Assembly: GCA_023333565.1 (NCBI GenBank) | Contig: JAJKFH010002646.1 | Coordinates: forward strand, 1,178,001 to 1,242,000 | Length of the DNA stretch: 64,000 nucleotides | Direction: 5' to 3' | Origin: Puffinus mauretanicus | Lineage: Eukaryota > Chordata > Aves > Procellariiformes > Procellariidae | Shown: positions 30,201 to 42,200 of the stretch, piece by piece | How positions within the stretch are numbered: position 1 is the stretch's first letter | How the letters are laid out: the number at the start of each line of letters is the position of its first letter | Notes under the pieces: model-generated | Told to the model about the DNA's origin: nothing | What the model saw: only the letters and a program-made list of their open reading frames with translations | Database searches by the model: none | Program-made: the position numbers and the translations under genes

Positions 30201-33200
30201 GTGCCTCTCAACTCAAATGGTGAATTAGCAAGTTTAAACCATTACAGTAAAGCTTAAGTCAGAGGCAAGTCTATAAAACAAAACCTGCTACAGTTCAATA
30301 GCATGACCGTGTGAATACCTACTGTGCCAAAAAAGTGCTGAATTTAAGTATTTTTACATATCAGATCTGACTTCCACAATGAAGGCAGTCAGAAAAATGA
30401 CTATACTAGTTCCCCAAACCCACCATTTCAGTAATACATTGCAATATGCAAAGAGCTTATGTAAAACCAGATGAAAGACATCAAAACAGGGTATTTTCAT
30501 TCAGTAGGAATTAACTTCTATTGAACTAGGCATTGTTACCAACAGTTCTATCTCAATTTTTTCAAACTCATTTCCTTTTCCACATCCAATGGCTCGCAGA
30601 ATAACAATGTTTAGGATATTGTTTGCATTCTGGAGTATTTAAATCAAGTTTAGATGCAAGTCTAAGCAGCTCTAAATAGAATATTGCATAAAGCTCTTGA
30701 CATCCTCGCTAAGTTTCATACTTCTGAAGTTAACATCTATAAGCTTCTCTTTATTGTCAGTGTAAACAAATCAAATTACTATCCAGATTAGCCTTACCAA
30801 AAGGCTAATTGTACTTTCTGTGAAGTCATAGTTAACTCAATCCAATCCCCAAGTTCTCGCCAGTGTTCTCTAATCCCCACGTTCTCGCCAGGAATTATCA
30901 AATTAAGAAAAAACCCATACTGGTTTAACAGTATGGCATGTCAGCAGGAAAACAATAGGGAAGAGTTTAGCCCATATTTTTTGCAACCTGATGTAATAAA
31001 GTATTGAATCCTCTGGAAAATGGAGTAAAGCAGGGCATGATAAAGGATCAAACTTTTAAAGATCCCACTAAGCCCTCTTATGTCAAGCCAACTCCTTAGT
31101 AATTTGAAGCTAAATATTACCCACTTCTTTTTCACACTCTTCCCTTAACTATCAAACCAAAATGCTTCAACTCACTGAAAGCTTACTTGGTAGCAATTGA
31201 GCTATTTTTTAGAAATTACCCGAGTAGCCAAAATCAACTCTGAAGGAAAGTAAAGTCAGTCAAGTATTAGAAAGTGCCACTCAACTTCTTGAAGAGAGCA
31301 AGAGGTAGCTTCTGGTCTTTATTTCAAAAAGCCAAGCCACATCTGACCAAAGATACATTTATTTTCAAATTAGCAAGATAAGGTAAAAGTTTCAGATAAT
31401 ACTGAAATATTCAGATAATGCAAGAAATACCTACCTAGCCAGTCCCACACTATCTATAGAAGCATGTTAAAAAGATTGATTCATTCCAGATCATACTAAA
31501 TTAATGCCTTTCACATAGAACTTGATCAGCTCAAGCTTCATCACTGGATCATCCTGGTCTATTCCCTTTTCCTACTCAAAAGGAGACCATTTCAAGCAGG
31601 CAAATGACATCAAAAAGCTAACAGCAAGGCTGATGCTGTTGTGGTACTGATAAGCAACTACAGAATACTTAGAGCAGTAGTAAGTGTAACCGGATATTGA
31701 AGACTCATCTGATCTTGCTCGGTCAGTTATTTCTGTGGAAAAGCTTTCAATTTTCACCCTCATTTAAGAAATATGATTAGGTCAGATTTTTCTTCACCAC
31801 ATTTGGCCTGATCTTTAGCTAAACTAAACCCCTCAAGCTAAAACTCAGCATGTGAAGTATACCACAGGACTTGCTTCTAGATTCAAGTCTCCTCTACACC
31901 ACAATCCATTCTTGACTCTTAAGGCATGGACAAGAGCCACACTACAGAGCTAGATCATGTTTCCAAAATAAAGATCAAATATGTGGTTTTTACTTGTGAG
32001 TTCAAGACCACATAAGCGTAGCTAAAATACCCAGACATAACTACTTACTTCCAACCATAAGCACCTGAGAAGCAGACCATAAAGCACATAACCATTCCAC
32101 ACCAATAACAAATGAAAAAACAGAATCTTATCTACTTGGCCACAGCAGCCAGATGCTGAAATGCCTTCCTCAGTGAGCATTAAGAGGCAAGTCATATCTA
32201 ATTCACTTCCCCCTCTCCACCATCCACCTGTCACATTAAAACTCTACTTTGCACCAGCTCCAGTGTTTGCTAGACCTTGTGCTGGGTCACCTTAACCCGC
32301 CACACTGGTGGAAGAGAGCCACAGATCTAGCAATCTTGCAGCATAGGTGGCCAACAGCACCTTGGGCTGCATTAGGAAGAGTGTCACCAGCAGATGGAGG
32401 AAGGTAATTATCCCCCTTGACTCAATGTGGTCTCATCAGCACTTCAGAATTGGACTGCCATATCCAGTTCTGGGCTCCCCAGTACAAGTGACAGACATAC
32501 TGGAGAGTCCAGCAAAGAGCAACAACAATTAAGGGCTTGCACATCTGAAAGAGCTGGGACTACTCAGCTTGGAGAAAAGAAGGCTTTGGGAGGGATGTTA
32601 TCCATGTGTACAATGAGACTGAAGACTGCGGCAAACTTCTCAGTGGTGCCCAGGGAAAGGATAAAAAGGGAATGAGCACAAACTGAAACATTTAAAAAAG
32701 AACTTTTATTCTGCCTGCAGTCAGAATGGAACAGGCTACTTAAAAACAGTAGAATCCCCATCCCTGGAGATACTCAGAATCCAACTGGACACTGGCATAA
32801 ATGACCTGCTGGGAATAGGGAGTATATTGAACTAGATTTTCTCCAGAGTTCCCTCTCCAACCTCAGCACTTCTATGAGTCAAAGTAAATTTCTACCGATT
32901 TTGAAATTCGGGTTAGCAAACCACAGGCATTCACCACATGCCAACAATGGCTCAACGAGGTGGGCACACTAGCATGCTGCTGGAAACAAGACGCCTTCTA
33001 GCACAAATAGTGCACCTCCATTTCAAGAGAGCATCTTTTCACACTGTTTAACCTATTGACTGCAAAAACTGAACCAAGTTAATTCCAGATGCAGCTAAAG
33101 CTTTGATTCTGCCAACTCAATTCTGGAAACTGGCATAACCTCATAAGGTTCAACAAGGCCAAGCGCAAGGTCCTGCACATGGGTCAGGGCAACTGCCGGT

Positions 33201-36200
33201 ATCAATACAGGCTGGGGGATGAAGGGATTGAGAGCAGCCCTGCCAAGAAGGACGTGGGGGTACTGGTGGTTGAAAAGCCGGACATGAGCCGCAATGTGTG
33301 CTCGCAGCCCAGAAGGCCAACCGTATCCTGGGCTGCATCAAAAGAAGCGTGGCCAGCAGGTCGAGGGAGGTGATTCTGCCCCTCTACTCTGCTCTGGTGA
33401 GACCCCACCTGGAGTACTGCGTCCAGCTCTGGAACCCTCAGCACAGGAAAGACATGGACCTGATGGAGCGGGTCCAGAGGAGGGCCACAAAAATGATCAG
33501 GGGGGTGGAACGCCTCTCCTATGAAGAAAGGCTGAGAGAGTTGGGGTTGTTCAGCCTGGAGAAGAGAAGGCTCTGGGGAGACCTTACTGCAACCTATCCG
33601 TACTTGAAGGAGGCTTATGAGGAAAAACTTTTTAGTAGGGCCTGTTGTGACAGGACAAGGGGTAATAGTTTTAAACTAAAAGAGGGTAGATTTAGACTAG
33701 CTATAAGGAAGAAATTTTTCACAATGAGGGTGGTGAAACACAGGACCAGGTTGCCCAGAGAGGTGGTAGATACCCCATCCCTGGAAACATTCAAGGTCAG
33801 GTTGGATGGGGCTCTGAGCAACCTGATCTAGTTGAAGATGTCCCTGCCCACAGCAGGGAGGTTGGACTAGATGACCTTTAAAGGTCTCTTCCAATCCAAA
33901 CTAATCTATTATTCTAAGTCAGCAGACCTGTAGACCTATAATGGTTCTCCTTGGGGGCTCTTCAGTGAAGACCTTCAGAAATTAGTAGAAACTAATACCT
34001 TCAGGCAGTTCACAAGCCTGTCAGGTAGTCACTTCCACCTAAAATGTGGAACTATCAACTTCGGTTGCAGTTTTCTGTCCCACAGACATTATCTGAAGCC
34101 ATTAAATAGTCGCAATTCCTTCAAATTTATGCTTTACTAGAAGAACTGAAGTTCTGAGCCAATGTTGACTTGTAACAGATGTTTTACATTAAAAACCATA
34201 AGCTCTAATAGCACACTCTGCATTAACTCTAGGACAGGATCTGCATATACAAGAAGATTCAACATGAAACTCATTCCAGAATTTTCCACCCATTATGAGA
34301 GCTCTGCCGGCACTTAGTCCTTAAGTTCACCTTAAATTCACCTTAAATGTGCTCTCTAGAAGTTACAGGCTTTCAATACATTTCAAGACAAGATTTAATA
34401 TTACAACTTGAGGGCAACTTTATTTACTTGTAGTAGCGTAAACTCCAGTTTATACAGCTACTGTTGCAACAGCTCTGCTATTTGCTATGTTGAAAAACCT
34501 TGATAGCATAGTAATTTTATAGGACTGTAACACAGAAAAAAGTGAACTTAAAAGCAGCTTTGCGTTTGCTTTTCCCAAGCAAAATCATTCCAAGACAGAC
34601 TTTTTTATTCATCCATCAGGTGGAGTCTTAAAACTGCCTGTGAGAATTTTTTAGTTAGAACTGAAAATAAAATTTATAGCTCACATAGTTGAAGTAATAA
34701 AACATTGTTCTTTCTGTTATACTATAAAGGAAAATTTAAAAGATTTGGCAAAGATCCTATCAACAGGACAGAAGACAAACAACCTGATTTTTGAATTTTC
34801 TTTTTCAGAACTTCTGAAAAAGGAATAGCAGCCACTTATATCAGCTCATACAAGTTAGTTATGCAAGGGCAAGCATCTAATTGCCTGCTGTTGTACCCTC
34901 TAAAAAGGGCTGTTTATTGCCTGCAGGGCCAACACTCGGACCGGCCAACTTTTCGGACAGGCGGCCCAGCACCGGACGACCAACGCACCGGACGGCCTTT
35001 TCCGGACGGTAGCCGGACGGTAGCCGCCGGACCGGCCAACGCTTTTCGGACCCGGTAGCACTCGGACAGCGAAGCCAGCACCGGGCCCGGCCCCAACGCC
35101 GGACCCGGCCAACACTTCCGGACGGCCCAACGCCGGACCGGCCAACTTTCCGGACCGGCCAACTTTTCCGGACTGACCAGCACTTTCGGACGGCCAACGC
35201 CGGACCGGCCAACGCCGGACGACCAACCAGGACGTGGCACTGGGACGGGACGCAGCATCGGACGTGGCGCTGGGGCGGCAGCGCCGGACCGGCCAGCTTT
35301 TCGGACCGGCCAACACCGGACGGCCAACACTCGGACCGGCTGCTGCGGACCGGCCAACGCCGGGGCGAAGCCAGCACTCGGACGGCCAGCGCCGGACCGG
35401 CCTTTTTCGGACGGCCAACTTACCGGACCCGGTAACCGCGGACCGTATCGGACCCGGCCAGCACCAGTTGGCCAACACTTTTCGGACCGTGCCTCGGACC
35501 GGCCAACTTTTCGGACCGGTAACCTCGGACCGGCCAACACTTTCCGGACCGATACAGCACTGGACCGGCCAACTTTTTCGGACCGGCAACTTTTCCGGAC
35601 GGCCAACACTGGACGGTAACTTTTCGGACAAAGCCAACCTCCGGACCGGTATTTTCGGACCACAGCCAACACTCGGACAGCCAACTTTTCGGACGGTAAA
35701 CCTGGACCGGCCAACACTCGGACGGCCAACACCGGACCAGCCAACACTTTTCCGGACCGGTAACACCGGACCGATAACACCGACCAGCCAACACCGGACG
35801 GTAGCTTCGGACGGTAACCTTTCCGGACCGGTAACCTTTTCGGACCGGTAACCTCGGACGGTAACGCACTCGGACCGGCCAGCTTTTCGGACCGGCCAAC
35901 TTTTCGGACCCGGTAACCTCGGTTGGTAACGCTCGGACCACGACCAACCGGACGTAACTTTTCGGACCGGCCAACGCACGGACAGTAACCTCCGGACCGG
36001 CCAACACTTTCCGGACGGTAACGCAGGGCCGGTAACTTTTTCGGACCGGCCAACGCCGGACAGCCAACTTTTCGGACAGTAACGCCGGACCGGTAACCCT
36101 TTCGGACCGGCCAACTTTTCGGTTCGGCTGACGCCGGACCGGTAACTTTTCGGACCGGCCAACCTCGGACCAGTAACCTCGGACCAAGCCAACCTCGGAC

Positions 36201-39200
36201 CCGGCCAACACCGGACCGGCCAACGCGGACCGGCCAACGCTTTCGGACCGGTAACCTCGGACGATATTGAAAACACCGGACGGTAACCTTCCGGACGGCC
36301 AACTTTTCCGGTTCAGTAACCTCGGACGAAGCCAACACCGGACCGGTAACCTCGGACGAAAGCCAACTTCCGGACCGATACCGGACCGACGCTTACCGGA
36401 CGACCAACCTTTCGGACCGGTAACTTTTCCGGACCGGTAACACGGACGTAACTTCCGGACCGGTAACCTCGGACCGGCTAACCTTTCGGACCGACTAACT
36501 TTTCGGACCGGTAACGCACGGACCGGTAACCTTTCGGACCGGTAACACCGGACGGTAACCTGGACCGGTAACCTCGGACCGGCCAACACCGGACCGGTAA
36601 CTTTTCGGACCGACCAACACCGGACGGCCAACCTTTCGGACCGACCTTTTCGGACCCGATAACCTCGGACCGACCAACCTTTCGGACCGGTAACCTCGGA
36701 CCGGTAACACTTCGGACCGATAACTTCGGACCGGTATTAACCTTTCCGGACCGATACCGCCGGACCGTAACCTCGGACGAAGCCAACTTTTCGGTTGACC
36801 AACTTTTCGGACCGGCCAACCTCGGACCGATAACTTCGGACGGTAACTTTCGGATGACCAACTTTCGGTTATTAACTTTTCGGACCGATAACTTTCGGAC
36901 GGTAACCTCGGACCGGTAACTTTTCGGACCGGTAACTTCGGACCGGCCCCAACTTTTCCCGGACCCGGTAACTTCGGACCGGCCAACCTTTCGGACCGGT
37001 AACACGGACCGGCTAACTTTTCGGACCGATAACCGGACAATCCAACCTTTCGGACCGGTAACCTCGGACAGCCAACCTTTCGGACCGGTAACCTTTCGGA
37101 CCGATACCTCGGACGGCCAACGCACCGGACCGGCCAACACCGGACGGCCTTTTCGGACCGGCCAACGCCGGACCCGGCCTTAGCACTGGACGGCCTTTCC
37201 GGACGGCCAACACCAGCGGACGTGCTTACCGGACGGCCAACACCGGACCGGCCAACACTCACGGACCCGGTAACGCGGACCCGGCCAACACCGGACCCGG
37301 CCAACACTCGGACCGGCCAACACCGGACCGGTAACACCGGACGGCCAGCTTTCCGGACCGGCCTTTTCGGACAGCCAACCTCGGACCGGCCAACTTTCGG
37401 ACCAGCCTTTCCGGACCGGCCAACCTCGGACCAGCCTTACCAGCCGGACCCGACCAACTTTTCGGACGGCCAACACTCCGGACGGTGACCAGCTTTTCGG
37501 ACCGGCCAACACCGGACCCGGCCAACGGGACCGGCAACACCGGACGGCCAACTTTTCGGACCCGGCCAACACTCGGACGGCCAACACTTTCGGACGGCCA
37601 ACCTCGGACCGGCCAACTTTTCGGACCGGTGGCGCAGGTTGCAGCCAACCTTTCGGACCGGTAACGCTCCCGGACCGGTAACTTCGGACAGCCAACACTT
37701 TCGGACCCGGCCAACCTCGGACCGGCAACTTTCTCGGACCCGGCCAACACCGGACCGGTAACTTTTCGGACCAGCCAACACTCCCGGACCGGCCAACCTG
37801 CGGACCCGGTAACGCACTGGACCGGCCAACTTTCGGACCCGGCCAACACTTTCGGACCGGCCAACTTTCCGGACCGGCCAACGCCGGACCAGCCAACACC
37901 GGACCGGCCTTTTCGGACCGGCCCTTTTCGGACGGTAACGCCGGACGGTAACCTCGGACCGGCCAACTTCCGGACCGGCCAACACTTTCCCGGACTTGAC
38001 ACCAACTTTCGGACCGGCCAACCTCGATGGGAGAGAGTTTCTGTAACTCCACAATATCTTAAATTACCGCGGAGTCTTCCACAGTATTTAGCGCTTCCTC
38101 TGGGATAGACCATGAAAACATGTAGGCGCGTTTGACTTCCTCCTAACTCCTAGAAGCCCAAAGTCTTGTGTCAGTGACTCAGTATCTATCACTTACCGGT
38201 AAGCGAGACCAAAACTCCATGCAAAATCATCCAGGTTATACCAAATACTATTTTGGACAAATTCTTAGTCAGGATTTTTTAACCTAGGAACCACCATACA
38301 GTAACTACTGCTGACTTAAGGAAATACTTTTTATTTAGAAAAAGACATGGAAAATTGCTAGTTTAGCATGGACTTTAAAGCACCTAAAGAGATCCGGTAT
38401 AATTTAGCGGGCAGTCCTTGGAGAGTCCAGGAAGCTGGGATCTACCAATGGCATCCTTTCACCATTCGAAAACTTTACCAAGAACACTGAACATTAAGCT
38501 CACTCCAACGGGTAGAGTTTACTTACTAGAGGAAGAAGAGGTATACAACACAGCTCAGGTTCCTTGTCAATTGAGCAGGCCACAGTTCTTTATGGTACAC
38601 AGAAAACTGCCGTTGGACGGTTCCAATTCTAACCCTTTCTGAAATAGGTTTTCCTTCCAACCCACAAGGTGACATGCTGTTTTAGGAAATCTGTAACCCA
38701 CTGATCGTTTATCTTCAATCCACTCAAGTACTGGCAGACATTCTAATACGGCTGGTTTTATAAAGAATTAACACACTAAGGCACTATGGCTTCAAAGCAA
38801 TTAGTAGACTGGTTTTGTAAGAGTAAAGCTTTAGGCTACTAAAGTCCCACTTCAAAAACAGTTATTTCAAATTTCATTCGGAACGTTATCTCATTTTATC
38901 ATTCTGAGTACAAAGCCATTCTACTTTTCTATCAGTCTAATAGAAACCAGCTGGGTATGAAGAACAGTGTTCATTTAGATAATGACTCGAGGGAGAACAA
39001 AAAAACCGAAGCACATCAAAAACACACCACACTTTTTCTACATTTGGTGACTCTCAGTAAGTTATTACAGGTAGTAAAGTAGCAGCTTTTCTCGATAAAT
39101 TTGCAATACAATTGGTAAAGTAATCCTTAATATTCTAAAACATCAGTTAAAGCCACAGCCTCCAAATTCTTGCTACAATTAGATGTGACTTGGATTGAAG

Positions 39201-42200
39201 GCAGTGACCTACGTGTATAATTATTCATACTATAACTTGCCAATACTATATAGCTGGGAGGCAAGTAAGATCTGTATAGTTATCGCATTTTCAGGAGATA
39301 AAAAAGTACTGGTATTCATGTCATTAGGAGTACAAAGAGATTTTAGTTCTGCTCATCCTATTTATTTTAAAAAAAGTGCAAGACCAAATGCTTTTATAAG
39401 AGGGATGCAGTAGAAAAAAGGGATAAGTATTACAAGACTGGAAGAGTTGTTTAACTTATTCCTTCTCAACTTTCATGTCACTATGCTGCACAACTTCTTG
39501 GCAGGGGACTAACCTAATGATGCAGGAGAGATATTAAAGTGGTGTTTATACAGGAATGATGGAGACACAGAAAATAAGTTAACTAGTATGTTCACTTCAA
39601 TGCATCAATTGATACAAATGCATCAACTCCTCCAATTAAGATCATAAAGAAAGAATACTTTTAAAACCATCTTTAAATCTCACCATCTGGAGGATACACT
39701 CTGAAATAAAACATTACTCCTACAATATTTCAAATAGACCTGTCCAAGATAGGCCAGAAAACAAAGCAGTTTTGGTTTAAGCTCAAATCTATTCAAAAAT
39801 TAGTTCAGGATTTACCAAGAGACATCTTGTTTTTAAAAGAGAGAGACTTAGTTAGCCCAAAACTATCTTACAGGAATTCATCCATCAGTATCAGAAATCT
39901 ATAGCAAATGGTCAGTAGAAGAATTATAAGACCTTCTGTTCCACGTTAGGAATTGTGAGGAAATGCTTGGGCTGTTGCTCTAAGACCTTAACCCTAACAA
40001 GAGTAGAAAGCAAATACAAAGCAATTCCACTATCTATAGTGAAGAATCCTTGTGTAAGATAAGTAGTATTTAAGAGTTCATACAAAACAGAGAGTTTGTT
40101 ACTACTTTTGGCTTTAGGCATCTCTCAACCTTGAAACTGCACATTCCAGTTTCTTGCAGCTGCTCCTTCTGGCCAGATATCAGTATTCTTTAACTTAACA
40201 AAAAAGATCCACTATTTAGAACCAATTATTTCCTGATCTGAAAAATTTATTCAAAGAGCCAACCCATAGTCTTCCAAGAGAAACAACTTCAAGTCTTGGG
40301 AAATGTAACCAAAAGCAGGCAACTACCTCTTGAGTTCATATCATTGTAGAGGCGGAGGCATTTCATTCAAACTGTGACAACATCACTCTTCTACAGCTAC
40401 CTCTTACATATACTCATTAGTAGTATAACTTTCCCAAAATTTCATAAGTACTAATTAAAATACTGATCCTAAGACTACACAGAGGTTTGGTTTTCATTAG
40501 ATTTTATTTCAGTTAATTTTTTTGCCTCAGTTTTCATAGAATCATAGAATCAGTAAGGTTGGAAAAGACCTTTAAGATCATCGAGTCCAACCGTCAATCC
40601 AACACACCATGCCCACTACCATGTCCCTAAGGGCCTCATCTACACGTCTTTAAATACCTCCAGGGATGGTGACTCACCACTTCCCTGGGCAGCCTGTTCC
40701 AAGGCTGACCACTCTTTCAGTAAAGAAATTTCTCCTAATGTCCAATCTAAACCTCCCTTGGCAACTTGAGGCCATTTCCTCTCGTCCTATCGCTAGTTGG
40801 GAGAAGAGACCAACACCCACCTACAACCTCCTTTCAGGTAGTTGTAGAGAGTCTCCCTCAGCCTCCTCTTCTCCAGACTAAACAACCCCAGTTCCCTCAG
40901 CCGCTCCTCACTTGTGCTCCAGGCCCTTCACCAGCTTCGTTGCCCTCCTCTGGACACTCCCAGCACCTCCATGTCCTTCTTGTAGTGAGGGGCCCAGAAC
41001 TGAACACAGTATTGAGGTGCGGCCTCACCAGTGCATACAGGCACGATCACCTCCCTGCTCCTGCTGGCCACACTAATACAGGCCAGGATGCCATTGGGCC
41101 TTCTTGGCCACCTGGGCACTGCCGGCTCATGTTCAGCCGGCTGTCAACCAGCACCCCAGGTCCTTTTCCTCTGGGCAGCTTTCCAGCCACTCTTCCCAAG
41201 CCTGTAGCGTTGCCTGGGGTTGTTGTGGCCGTGCAGGACCCGGCCTTGTTGAACCTCATACAGTTGGCCTCGCGATCCAGCCTGTCCAGGTCCCTCTGCA
41301 GAGCCTTCCTACCCTCCAGCAGATCAACACTCCCCCCAGCTTGGTGTCTGCAAACTTACTGAGGGAGCACTCGATCCCTCGTCCAGATCATGATAAAGAT
41401 ATTGAACAACACGGCCCCAAAACTGAGCCCTGGGAACACCGCTCGTGACCGCCGCCAACTGGATTTAACTCCGTTGACCACAACTCTCTGGGCTCGGCCG
41501 TCCAGCCAGTTTTTACCCAGCAAGAGTGTGTACCTGTCTAGGCCGAGCCACCAGCTTCTCTAGGAGAATGCTGTGGAGACAGTGTCAAAGGCTTTACTGA
41601 AGTCCAGGTAGACCACATCCACAGCCTTTCCCTCATCCACTAAGCGGTCACCTGGTCATAGAAGGAGATCAGGTTGGTCAAGCAGGACCTGCCTTCCATG
41701 AACCCGTGCTGGCTGGGCCTGATCCCCTGGTTGTCCCGGACATGGCTCGTGGCCCCTCAAAACAAACCGCTCCATGATCTTCCCTGGCACCGAGGTCAGG
41801 CTGACCGGCCTGTAGTTCCCGGATCCTCCTTCCGGCCCTTCTTGTAGATGGTCACATTGCAAGCCTCCAGTCGTCCGGGACCTCCCAGTTAACCAGGGAC
41901 TGCTGGTAAATGATGGAGTGGCTGGCAAGCTCCTCCGCCAGCTCCCTCAGTACCCTCGGTGGATCCCATCCGGCCCCATAGACTTGTGGCGTCCAGGTGG
42001 CGTAGCAGGTCATTAACTTCCCTCATGGATTATGGGGGTTATCCTGCTCGTCCTTGTCTCCAGCTCAGGGGCTGAGTACCCTGAGGATAACTGCTCTGAC
42101 TATAAAGACTGGGCAAAGAAGGCATTGAGTACCTCAGCCTTATCCTCATCCTGGTGGCAATGTTCCCCCATCCAATAGGGATGGAATTCTCCTTGGCTCT

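Noticed and set aside
33298..33831. 177-codon plus-strand open frame as a gene
   Set aside because: It is the C-terminal part of the CR1 reverse transcriptase in a 5'-truncated copy followed by a CR1 3' tail.
34926..38026. CRISPR-like repeat/spacer appearance of the array
   Set aside because: Repeat cores are 12-13 bp, spacers are 1-6 bp and recur in a few types, and the host DNA is a vertebrate intron with CR1 elements.
34926..38026. G-quadruplex array
   Set aside because: The units have runs of only two G or C bases, with few runs of three, so canonical quadruplex motifs are not systematically present.
34877..38113. Long minus-strand open frames of about 200-474 codons, rich in Arg, Pro, Gly, Lys, Val and Ser
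   Set aside because: They occur in all three minus frames over the same DNA, because the tandem unit has no stop codon on that strand. They begin and end with the repeat and show no domain. They are a by-product of the minisatellite.
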